Assembly (NCBI RefSeq): GCF_025264645.1
Contig: NZ_CP073696.1
Location: forward strand, 2,356,001-2,420,000
Source: Edaphobacter lichenicola
GTDB taxonomy: Bacteria > Acidobacteriota > Terriglobia > Terriglobales > Acidobacteriaceae
Length of the DNA stretch: 64,000 bases
Direction of reading: 5' to 3'
The notes under the pieces were generated by a model. The model was not told the origin of the DNA. It ran no database searches and saw only the letters and a program-made list of their open reading frames with translations. This document shows positions 1 through 8,900 of the stretch, one piece after another. The translations under genes and the position numbers were made by a program. The first letter of the stretch is position 1. Each line of letters opens with the position of its first letter.

Positions 1-675
1 AAGGGACTTCAGGCCCTTGCCTCATACACGTGGTCGCATTCCCTGGATTTTGGATCCAACAGCGCAGCCCTTCCCGTGACGCGCGGTAACTCCGACTTCG
101 ATCTTCGGAACAACTTCTCTACCGGTCTCAGCTGGGATCTCCCCAACAATAATGACGGGAAGATCCTTCGAGTATTGCTGGATCAATGGGGGGTAGACGG
201 CCGAGTCGTCGCCCGCAGCGGGTTTCCCGTGACCCTGCAAGGAAACTATACGGTCGATCCCTCGACCGGAAGTCAGTTCTACGGGAATCTCAATCTGGTC
301 CCAAACCAGCCTATCTATCTGAACGGGTCTCAGTACCCAGGTCGACGCGCGATCAATCCAGCCGCATTTGCCTATCCCTCGGGGACCGAACCTGGAAATG
401 CCCCCAGGAACTTCGTCAGGGGCTTTGCAACAAACCAGGTCAATCTGGCAGTGAGACGCGACTTCCCCGTCTATGACAGGCTCACGCTCGATTTCCGAGC
501 GGAGGCCTTCAATCTTCTCAATCATCCGAACTTCGGTTACATCGACAGTTTCCTCGGCGATGCAACTTTCGGACAGGCCACTCAAATGTTGAATCAGAGC
601 CTCAGCACGATGAGCTCGCTCTATCAACAAGGGGGGCCACGTTCGATGCAGTTTGCCCTCAAGCTGAAGTTTTAG
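1..675 (+). CDS. TonB-dependent receptor (Oar-like), C-terminal fragment
   Basis: The frame is open from base 1, so the gene begins upstream of the window and only about 224 C-terminal residues are seen. The sequence has the alternating beta-strand pattern of an outer-membrane barrel. It contains FRAEAFNLLNHPNFG, typical of the last barrel strands in the large acidobacterial Oar-like receptors that carry a carboxypeptidase-regulatory-like plug. It ends in GGPRSMQFALKLKF, with a terminal aromatic residue as expected for BAM-dependent insertion. The likely role is uptake or surface binding; the substrate cannot be told. It lies 72 bp before a secreted S9 peptidase, so the two may act on the same peptide. 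Confidence 0.85.
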   Translation, partial: KGLQALASYTWSHSLDFGSNSAALPVTRGNSDFDLRNNFSTGLSWDLPNNNDGKILRVLLDQWGVDGRVVARSGFPVTLQGNYTVDPSTGSQFYGNLNLVPNQPIYLNGSQYPGRRAINPAAFAYPSGTEPGNAPRNFVRGFATNQVNLAVRRDFPVYDRLTLDFRAEAFNLLNHPNFGYIDSFLGDATFGQATQMLNQSLSTMSSLYQQGGPRSMQFALKLKF

Positions 676-747
676 GCCTTCTAGCTTAATAAATCACGGC
701 TCAACGCAGGAGCTCGCGCCAGAGCTCAAAGACGAACAGGACGATTC

Positions 748-2751
748 ATGAAGCGCAAAACCAATTCCTGCGTTATGGGGGCAGTGTTCCTTGTGCCGCT
801 CTGTAGTCCGGGCCTCTCCAAGCGGCCTATACTCCCGGCTGATTGTGTCACGGTACAGTACGTTGTCGATGATTCCTATCATCATGCGGTACAGATCGAC
901 CCATCGGGCCGCGAGGTCGCCTATCTCGTAAAGTCTCCAAACTTGTCGACCAATCAGAACGACATCCGAGTTTACCTAAAACAACTCACCGCGGAATCAG
1001 AAGGTCCGGGTCGACTTCTAACCACCGGACCTGGAATATCTCAGCTACGTTGGCTTAACGACAGTCAACACATCGTGGCCCTCCTAGATAAGGAACTGCA
1101 CTCTGAAATTGTTGAAGTCGATACGCGTACCTCTCAGCGTCAGGTCTTGGTCAAGCGGCGTGAAGGCGTGACAGAGTTCAGCATTGATGGCAATGGGGGC
1201 ACCTTGGTGTTCGCTGTCCCAACAGAGCAGGCTCCGGCCACGGTAGATAGTCCGACGCAAGACGATCTTACGCGTGGCTATCGAGTCCCGTTCCAGAAAC
1301 CTGGGTCAGCAAGACTTCAACAACTAAACCTGCTTGTCTCGAATCGCCATGGAGGGGGCATTTGGACTGCGCCGAAGAGGATTTCCATTCAGTCTCCCTT
1401 CACCGGTACAACACTCACCTCCATTTACTGTCAGGAGTACCTGCGTCTCAGCCTTTCTCCAAATGGAAGAATGTTGCTGATCTCTTACGTCGATACCGGG
1501 CCGATCCCGGAGCGTTGGAAACTCAGCAATTTCGTGCAGCAGACCGTCGCCTCTGGCTTCCCAGGTATTCACCTGACGGTTCTTTATGATCTGAAAACAG
1601 GCAAGACCTCTCTTCCCTTTGAAACACCGTGGGCTCACGGAACTCCCTTATGGTCATCCGACAGCCGATCTTTTCTCATTTCGGCTCAGTCCCCCGTCGG
1701 AAGTCAATCGGAGATACAAGATCAGCGCGAACATAGAGGATCTATCCATTTGTTTCGCGTCCACCTCTCGGACGGACGGGCGGAGGAAGTGGCAGTCCAT
1801 CTGGCCAACCCTGTACAACAGCCGCTATTCCAAAGCTCCACTGGCGAGGTCTTCGTCCAGACTCAAAACGACGAGGTCTCACGGTTCGTTTATCGGAGTG
1901 CAGTTTGGCAGAAGACGTCGTCTGAGCACATTCCTTTACATGGCCTCGTGAGAGAACTGGCCACCAACGGCAAGTACGCGGTGGGAGATCTGGAATCACC
2001 GACATCTCCCCCGGAATTATTTTCGTATTCGCTTGACCATCAAGATGCTATCCGTCGATTTCCACTGAACCCTCAGTTTCAGCATCTATCGATCGCACCT
2101 GCTGTAGAACTGGATTGGCAGACGTCGACAGGATATGCAGTCCGTGGACTTCTGTTCGTCCCTCCAGACTATGTCCGAAGCAAAAGATATCCATTGGTTA
2201 TTCAGACTAAGCCAGCGACTGGCCAGTTTGTATGCGACAGCGGCCAGGATCATTACCCGTCGTTCGCTCCCCAGCCTATCGCGAATGCAGGGATGATGTA
2301 TTTGATTCGCGACGGATCGGAGACAACGGAAGACCAGATCGCAAATGCTCCTGAAGGGTATCCCGATGGGATAGGAGAAGCAGCCTTTCACATGGATGTT
2401 TGGGATAGTGCCGTTGCGAAACTCGCAGCGGATGGGATAATTGACCCTGAAAAAGTTGGCATAATTGGGTTCAGCCGTTCTGGGTGGTATACCGAGTTCA
2501 TTCTCTCGCAGTCCAAAACTCGCTATCGCGCCGCAACGGTCGCAGATAACGTTGAGTACAGCGTGGGTGAGTATTGGCTACTGCATTCGGATAGTACGAT
2601 CCGCGGATGGGAGACGATCTATGGTGGCCCCCCATATGGTTCGACCTTGCCGAATTGGTTGCGATACTCAATATCGTTCAACATAGACAAGATCCACACG
2701 CCACTGCTGATGGAGGAGATGGGTTATCCGTTGCCAAACTGTAGCAAGTAA
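748..2751 (+). CDS. S9 prolyl-oligopeptidase / lasso-peptide-isopeptidase-like protein, C-terminally truncated
   Basis: This is a 667-residue protein with an N-terminal hydrophobic export signal (about residues 8-24). A beta-propeller-like region follows (about 45-440), then an alpha/beta-hydrolase domain (about 460 onward). The nucleophile elbow is IGFSRSGWY, with Ser576; GFSR followed by an aromatic-rich stretch resembles AtxE2-type lasso-peptide isopeptidases. The start RPILPADCVTVQYV also recalls that group. The frame stops soon after TPLLMEEMG (residues about 652-660), where S9 enzymes normally continue for 80-100 residues that carry the catalytic His. That His is absent, so the product is probably inactive. 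The start has AGGAC 8 nt upstream. Its 3' end overlaps a broken gene on the other strand. A general S9 peptidase is the alternative call. Confidence 0.8.
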   Translation: MKRKTNSCVMGAVFLVPLCSPGLSKRPILPADCVTVQYVVDDSYHHAVQIDPSGREVAYLVKSPNLSTNQNDIRVYLKQLTAESEGPGRLLTTGPGISQLRWLNDSQHIVALLDKELHSEIVEVDTRTSQRQVLVKRREGVTEFSIDGNGGTLVFAVPTEQAPATVDSPTQDDLTRGYRVPFQKPGSARLQQLNLLVSNRHGGGIWTAPKRISIQSPFTGTTLTSIYCQEYLRLSLSPNGRMLLISYVDTGPIPERWKLSNFVQQTVASGFPGIHLTVLYDLKTGKTSLPFETPWAHGTPLWSSDSRSFLISAQSPVGSQSEIQDQREHRGSIHLFRVHLSDGRAEEVAVHLANPVQQPLFQSSTGEVFVQTQNDEVSRFVYRSAVWQKTSSEHIPLHGLVRELATNGKYAVGDLESPTSPPELFSYSLDHQDAIRRFPLNPQFQHLSIAPAVELDWQTSTGYAVRGLLFVPPDYVRSKRYPLVIQTKPATGQFVCDSGQDHYPSFAPQPIANAGMMYLIRDGSETTEDQIANAPEGYPDGIGEAAFHMDVWDSAVAKLAADGIIDPEKVGIIGFSRSGWYTEFILSQSKTRYRAATVADNVEYSVGEYWLLHSDSTIRGWETIYGGPPYGSTLPNWLRYSISFNIDKIHTPLLMEEMGYPLPNCSK

Positions 2752-3473
2752 ATTGCTCTCGGATTCGGGCGTAGTCGTTCCGCTTCACTAATCGGCACCA
2801 CCAGAGCAATTGCCCCCGGCGGGAGGCTGGAGCCCAGACTGTCCTCCGTACCGACGTGAATGTAGAAAGCACCTGGCTGCTGCCAATCCGCATCCTCTAA
2901 GGCGTGAATTGGTATATTGCGTTGCCACTCTGGCACGAGATCGCGCAACGTGGAACTCTGGGCAAAAGCCTCATCTCTGCCAAGCACAGCCGGCAGATCG
3001 ACTGGTAGATCGCGGTCGAATGGATGCGCCTCAATGATGTGGGTGCGACCAGCATTCAACTTTAGGTCAAATTCTCGAATGCGCTCCAACTCATACCCAA
3101 AGAGTCGATGAGCGCCATCGAGAGTCAGCGAGAAGGCATCCGCGACCTCAAAAACAGCATGAAGTGTCGGATGATCCTTCGTGCGAAACAGATTCGAAAG
3201 CAGATTCTTCGTTAGAATCTCGCGTTTTTCCTGTGCTCGAAGGTCTTTTTCATTCGAAGGAGTCTTTTCGCGAAACAGTCCACGAAGATGGATGAGAGAA
3301 TCAGCGATTTGTTCCCGCGGCACAGATTTGTACAAGGTCGCAACCTCCTCGGAAGTCTCAGCGGGAGTTGCAAAAAGTTCAGAGAAGCTTCTGCCACCGT
3401 GATCTTCCGGAATGTTTGTGGAGAAGATATTTCAACGGTTACCCATATCAAGCGGTGTATCAATAGATGTCAT
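2724..3473 (-). pseudogene. XRE/helical regulator-like gene, inactivated (in-frame TGA, 3' truncation)
   Basis: The reading frame begins at ATG 3473, with a good ribosome site (GTGAGGACTT) just upstream, and reads MTSIDTPLDMGNR before a TGA at 3434-3432. The same frame then continues without a break (NIFSTNIPEDHGG...) to 2724, so a TGG-to-TGA nonsense change is likely. The remaining part contains a helical region (QIADSLIHLRGLF) and a C-terminal stretch with GAFYIHVGTEDSLG. It ends abruptly at YLLQFGNG, inside the end of the S9 peptidase gene. Internal TTG starts (for example 3335) could still give a 203-residue product. The family call is weak; the disruption is read directly from the sequence. 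Confidence 0.6.
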
Positions 3474-3762
3474 AAGTCCTCACATGATACAAGGCAAAAT
3501 TCTAGTTCATTGAACTGGGTTTTTGATTTCGGCTTTTTGCTGCACGTATTCGAGTCCCCAACTCATAAGAGCGATAGTTGGTTCGTATCACCCGATAGAT
3601 GAAAAGTATTGGACGGAATTGTCATTACACTAGAGCCTCAAAACAGCGTTAGGCGGTAGCGAAGGGATTTGCTGATAAGCACAATCACTATTGAAGAGTC
3701 GATATTACTTGAGAAGCATAGATCCGCATTATGAGCTTAAGACGGCTATATGGAGAATCGCG

Positions 3763-4002
3763 ATGCAGAGTGACGCCTCAACAACACGTAAGAAGCCTGG
3801 ACGTGCAGTAGCTCCGGAAGATCGATTGTTAGTGGGTAGAGAAGAGGCAGCGGGAATGCTTTCCATCAGCTGCCGTGCTCTCGATTACCTTGTAGCAAAT
3901 AAGCAACTGCCCACCCGAAGGATTGGCTCAAGGGTTTTGATTCCTACATCTGATCTAAGGCGATTCTCCCGTTCTGACCATCCTGAACGTTTGGCTGGAT
4001 GA
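3763..4002 (+). CDS. Excisionase-type helix-turn-helix DNA-binding protein
   Basis: This is a small protein of 79 residues. The pattern LLVGREEAAGMLSISCRALDYLVANKQLPTRRIGSRVLIPTSDLRRF is the MerR-like winged HTH of excisionase family proteins (HTH_17). They bind DNA with a helix pair followed by a short beta wing. ATG 3763 has GGAG 8 nt upstream; a TTG at 3691 would add 24 residues without a visible ribosome site. It faces the integrase gene, so it is probably the element's directionality factor (Xis) or a regulator of int. Family assignment is firm, role is inferred from context. Confidence 0.7.
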   Translation: MQSDASTTRKKPGRAVAPEDRLLVGREEAAGMLSISCRALDYLVANKQLPTRRIGSRVLIPTSDLRRFSRSDHPERLAG

Positions 4003-4131
4003 CGCCGTCGAGCTCTGACCAATGGGACTACTGCACTTGGGAGTTCGCTCCCCTCGGTTCATTTCAAGGGACCGGTGTCACGCTCGAACCCCACTCTGCC
4101 ATCGGATTTTACGCGGGACCTTCGCGGTTAC

Positions 4132-5169
4132 TCAGGCAGCTGCAGAATCCAACCTTTCTACTGCGGCCTGATTGTGTTCGGGTGCGAGATGGGCATACCG
4201 TACAGTCATGGAGATCGTCTTGTGACCAGCCAATTCTTGCACAGTCCGGAGGTCCACGCCTTTCATAACCAGACGACTGATGAATGTGTGTCGAAGGCAA
4301 TGCCAGGTGAAGTTGCTGATTCCTGCATCTTCGACACAACGCTCAAACCAGGCTCTCGAATCGTTGAGATCTTGCCTGAATTTTGACTGGTGCACGCGTC
4401 CATCGTGGGGGCGTCGCTTGTACAGCCCTTCATAAGCGGACATGCAAGTTTTGTTCATCGGAATTTCCCGATCGCTGCCATTCTTCGTGCCCTCAAGTTT
4501 GATTCGCTTTCTCTTGAAAGAAATCTGGGGCCACTCCGTCGAGTACTGCTCACTCTTGCGCATTCCGGAATTGAGAGCGATATCGAACTCTTCCATGTGA
4601 TCCGGGCAACGGTTCTTGATCGCTCTCCGTAACAGCGCCTCTTCCTGTTCGGAAAGAAATCTAATTCTGGCATTGTTTTCAGCTCTCTGTTCAACCAACC
4701 GAGCGGGGTTTCCGGTTACTTTGCCATCGGCGAGGGCGATCTTGAACGTCTTCCCAAAGACATTCTTGTATCGGTTCTTGGTTGCTGGCAACCATTCATG
4801 AGCACCGAGCCAAGCGTCGATCTCAGACGGTTTAATCTCGTCGGCCACCCGATCACCGAAGGCTTCAAGAATGTGCTGCATTCTCCCCTTGAAGTTTCGA
4901 ACGTCCTTGCGATTGTGATTGATGTACCAGTCAATCGCCTCCTGAGCAATGACCCTAAACCTCACCCCTTTGTGTTTCATGTTGTTCGGAAGCTTCGCGC
5001 CACGCAGCGCATCAGTCTTCCTAACTTTGTACAGCTTGATGGCGTCGCCCCGACGGCCCACTTTCTCGCGGTGCTCTCTTCCATCAATGTAGTAGCGAAC
5101 CCACCAAATGCCTGAACCCGGAATCTTCTCGAAAACTCCGCGCTCCTTCTTCTCGATCTTTCTCGGCAC
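4132..5169 (-). CDS. int: Tyrosine recombinase / phage-type integrase
   Basis: This is a site-specific recombinase of about 345 residues. After an N-terminal arm-binding region (GSGIWWVRYYIDGREHREKVG) comes a core-binding SAM-like domain (about 70-165), then the catalytic domain. The active-site set is complete: Arg in NSGMRKSE, Lys in GTKNGSDR, His/Arg in WHCLRHTF, His in LAGHKTI and the nucleophilic Tyr in VRYAHL. GTG 5169 was chosen because AGGAGG lies 9 nt before it; a GTG at 5190 precedes that site. It is read away from the 3' end of tRNA-Leu 144 bp upstream, the usual arrangement for a tRNA-integrated island. The HTH gene at 3763 is probably part of the same element. Confidence 0.9.
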   Translation of the reverse strand: MPRKIEKKERGVFEKIPGSGIWWVRYYIDGREHREKVGRRGDAIKLYKVRKTDALRGAKLPNNMKHKGVRFRVIAQEAIDWYINHNRKDVRNFKGRMQHILEAFGDRVADEIKPSEIDAWLGAHEWLPATKNRYKNVFGKTFKIALADGKVTGNPARLVEQRAENNARIRFLSEQEEALLRRAIKNRCPDHMEEFDIALNSGMRKSEQYSTEWPQISFKRKRIKLEGTKNGSDREIPMNKTCMSAYEGLYKRRPHDGRVHQSKFRQDLNDSRAWFERCVEDAGISNFTWHCLRHTFISRLVMKGVDLRTVQELAGHKTISMTVRYAHLAPEHNQAAVERLDSAAA

Positions 5170-5212
5170 AGGATTGATCCTCCTGAACACGACAATACCA
5201 AATCAGGAACGA

Positions 5213-5233
5213 ACCGGCACCAAAACCGGCACC
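5213..5233. repeat. Short direct repeat ACCGGCACC x2 between int and tRNA
   Basis: ACCGGCACC occurs at 5213-5221 and 5225-5233 with a 12-bp period, between the integrase start and the tRNA 3' end. Short direct repeats here are typical arm-type binding sites for tyrosine integrases. The role is inferred from position only. Confidence 0.35.
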
Positions 5234-5312
5234 GAAAGCGTTCTGGGTACGAAAGGCCTCCCGCCGAAGAAGGGCCACTTCGTACATATGTCATTGATTT
5301 TATTGGATAAAT

Positions 5313-5401
5313 TGGTGCCCGGAGGGGGACTTGAACCCCCACGACCGGTTAGGGTCTGCGGATTTTAAGTCCGCTGTGTCTGCCGATTTCACCATCCGGG
5401 C
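5313..5401 (-). tRNA. tRNA-Leu (anticodon UAA)
   Basis: On the minus strand the gene folds into a class II tRNA. The acceptor 5' strand GCCCGGA pairs with TCCGGGC, followed by A and an encoded CCA (5315-5313). The anticodon stem GCGGA/TCCGC encloses the loop CTTAAAA, giving anticodon TAA. The long variable arm and the T arm GGGGGTTCAAGTCCCCC are present. The 3' end faces the integrase gene, so it is the likely attachment site. I saw no second copy of the 3' end within the window. Confidence 0.95.
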
Positions 5402-5620
5402 TCTACGAACAAAGTAGCCTGCTTGAAATATGCTAACGCATTTCCTGCCAACTCTTTGTAAGGTATCCAGCTCCGGACGAAAGCTGATCTTCTTATGATG
5501 AAGGAGCTTCAAGGGAAACGTGATATTGTTCCGCTCAATTGCTATCCGTTACTTGATTGTCGCGAGACCCTCTGCTATAAAAAATGTCAGCACGTCAAAA
5601 ACCAATCGTAGGTTTATTAG

Positions 5621-5941
5621 TAACCAATTAGTGTGATTGTGTCCCCCGAGTGCGAGTGTCAATCTGAGTCGTGAAGGGGCGACGCGTTCCACTCTTTCTG
5701 TGACGTTGCCTTGTTAAAAACTTAAGACCCGATGCAAAAACGTTCGTTTTTTGTGCGAACGTCGGGGATGAAGTAGGACTTGAGCAGCTCTATGAAGTTG
5801 ACAGGTTCGACGAGCCATTTTCTTGCATCGAACGCCACTACAGTTGGCGATGTGAATTTGTACGCGAAAATGTAGCATTTTCCTCTTTTCCTTTTTTGCT
5901 CTGCCTCTTAACCATGCATTTGCAAGTTTCAAGAGGTTTCG
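5621..5941 (+). promoter_or_regulatory. Conserved leader, copy 1 (paired with 31843-32166), with Shine-Dalgarno-masking stem
   Basis: This stretch aligns along its length with 31843-32166 upstream of the beta-helix gene. Shared blocks include TAACCAATTAGTGTGATTG, GACGTTGCCTTG, TTGTACG, and CTCTGCCTCTTA ... AAGAGG near the start codon. GCCTCTT (5903-5909) can pair with AAGAGGT (5931-5937), which holds the ribosome site of the TTG start at 5942; the loop is 21 nt. The similarity runs into the first codons (SPG-H/T-V/I-V). No sigma-54 element was seen. The preceding 5402-5620 holds only the upstream region of the tRNA and nothing else I can name. Confidence 0.6.
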
Positions 5942-8900
5942 TTGAAATACACTGCTACTCCCTCCCCAGGCCACGTTGTTTTATCGCCTTCTCGCGCCCT
6001 TACCGCCCCCTCTCGGCGACTGAATAGGCTCCGCGTATGGCCGCGTACAAAACCTCGTGAACGCAATAGTGCGCAGATCATTTTGGGTCTTGTATTAACG
6101 TGCGGATTGCTGGTGGCACTATCAGGTTGCGGCTCGGGGTTTCATGGAGCGTCTCTCGGCAGTCTCCAAATTACGCCCAATACCGTCGACTTTGGATCCG
6201 TGCCTGTTGGACAATCGGTCAGTACTGGCGTAGCTGTCGTTAATGAGAGTAGTTCGTCTGTCGTCATCTCGAACCTGAGCTTTGCTGGGGCCACTTTTTC
6301 AGCCAATAGCACCGACACGCTCCCAATCAGCATCCCTGCCGGTGGCAGTCACACACTTCAGGTTCAGTTCAAACCAACCGTCGCTGGACCAGCGACCGGG
6401 CAGCTCACTGTCAGCAGTAACTCAACCGCGGACGGCACGGCAGTCGTACCTCTCGCCGGGATGGGGATGGCGCCATCGAGTCCGCAGTTGACAGTGAGTG
6501 CTACCAGCCTCAGTTTTGGCAACGTGCCGGTAAGTTCTCCAACAGCGCAGTCGATAACGTTATCGTCTACAGGCACTTCCCCGGTGACAATCAACTCCGC
6601 ATCTATCACCGGAACCGGCTTTACCATCATTGGCAGCAGCTTCCCTGTCACCCTAAACCCCAACCAGACCACCACCGTACAAGTTCAGTTCCAACCGACA
6701 GTTGCTGGAGCAGCGGCCGGGCAACTCACTATAGGCAGTAATTCGGCCACTAATGCCACCTCCGTAGTGACCCTCAATGGCACAGGTACAACAATCGGTC
6801 CTTCGGATCTCAGCCCGCAGCTCTCGATCAGCACTGCCAACCTTAGCTTCGGTAGTGTGACCGTAAACTCTCCGACCACCCAGGCGATCACCCTGACCTC
6901 AACCGGCAGCTCCCCGGTCACCGTCAACTCGGCCTCCATCACCGGAACCGGCTTCTCCATCGTTGCAGGCAACTTCCCCATCACCCTGAACCCCAGCCAG
7001 TCTGCCACCGTAACCGTTCAGTTCAAGCCCACCGCAACCGGATCAGACACGGGCCAGATCACCATCACCAGCGACTCCGCTACCGCAAGCACGGCAGTCG
7101 TCGCTCTCAGCGGCACCGGCACTGCAGCCCCCAGCCCGCAGCTCTCTGTCAGCACTGCCAGCCTTAGCTTCGGCAACGTCACCGTCAACTCGCTGACCAC
7201 CCAATCCATCACCCTGACCTCAACCGGCACCGCCCCGGTCACCGTCAACTCGGCCTCCATCACCGGAACCGGCTTTACTATCGTTGCAGGCAGCTTCCCC
7301 GTCACCCTGAACCCCGGCCAGGCCACCACCATAACGGTTCAGTTCAAACCCACCGCAACCGGGTCAGACACCGGCCAGGTCACCATCACCAGCGACTCCG
7401 CTACCGCAAGCTCAGCAGCAGTCACTCTCAGCGGTACTGGCACCGCAGCCCCCAGCCCGCAGCTCTCGGTCAGCACTGCCAGCCTCAGCTTCGGCAACGT
7501 CACCGTCAACTCGCTGACCACCCAATCCATCACCCTGACCTCAACCGGAACCTCACCGGTCACCGTCAACTCGGCCTCCATTGCCGGAACCGGCTTTACG
7601 ATCGTTGCAGGCACCTTCCCCGTCACCCTGAACCCCGGCCAGGCCACCACCGTAGCAGTTCAGTTCAAGCCCACCGCAACCGGACCAGACACCGGCCAGG
7701 TCACCATCACCAGCGACTCCGCTACCGCAAGCTCAGCAGCAGTCACTCTCAGCGGTACTGGCACTGCAGCCCCCAGCCCGCAGCTCTCGGTCAGCACTGC
7801 CAGCCTCAGCTTCGGCAACGTCACCGTCAACTCGCTGACCACCCAATCCATCACCCTGACCTCAACCGGAACCTCACCGGTCACCGTCAACTCGGCCTCC
7901 ATTGCCGGAACCGGCTTTACGATCGTTGCAGGCACCTTCCCCGTCACCCTGAACCCCGGCCAGGCCACCACCGTAGCAGTTCAGTTCAAGCCCACCGCAA
8001 CCGGACCAGACACCGGCCAGGTCACCATCACCAGCGACTCCGCTACCGCAAGCACGGCAGTAGTCACTCTCAGCGGTACCGGCACCGCAGCCCCCAGCCC
8101 GCAGCTCTCACTCAGCACCGCCAGCCTCAGCTTCGGCAACGTTACCGTCAACTCGCAGACCACTCAATCCATAACCCTGACCTCAACCGGAACCTCCCCG
8201 GTCACCGTCAACTCGGCCTCCATCGCTGGAACCGGATTCACCATCGTGGCAGGCACCTTCCCCGTCACCCTGAACCCCGGCCAGGCCACCACCGTAGCAG
8301 TTCAGTTCAAGCCCACCGCAACCGGACCAGACACCGGCCAGGTCACCATCACCAGCGACTCCGCTACCGCAAGCACGGCAGTAGTCACTCTCAGCGGCAC
8401 TGGCACCGCAGCCCCCAGCCCGCAGCTCTCGGTCAGCACCGCCAACCTCAGCTTCGGCAACGTTACCGTCAACTCGCAGACCACCCAATCCATAACCCTC
8501 ACCTCAACCGGAACCTCACCGGTCACCGTCAACTCGGCCTCCATCGCTGGAACCGGATTCACCATCGTGGCAGGCACCTTCCCGATCACCCTGAACCCCA
8601 GCCAGGCCGCCACCATAACGGTTCAGTTCAAACCAACCGCAACCGGGTCAGACACCGGCCAGGTCACCATCACCAGCGACTCCGCTACCGCAAGCTCAGC
8701 AGTAGTCACTCTCAGCGGTACCGGCACTGCAGCCCCCAGCCCGCAGCTCTCGGTCAGCACTGCCAGCCTTAGCTTCGGCAACGTCACCGTCAACTCGCTG
8801 ACCACCCAATCCATAACCCTGACCTCAACCGGCACCTCACCGGTCACCGTCAACTCGGCCTCCATCACCGGAACCGGCTTCACCATCGTGGCAGGCAGCT

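Noticed and set aside
3432..3434. TGA as a possible selenocysteine codon
   Set aside because: It is at codon 14 with no SECIS-like hairpin evident and the protein is not a redox enzyme. A nonsense change is simpler.
3651..3660. GGCGGTAGCG, identical to the core of the E. coli ops element bound by RfaH
   Set aside because: It lies before the excisionase-like gene, far from the polysaccharide operons, with no JUMPstart context. Chance is likely.
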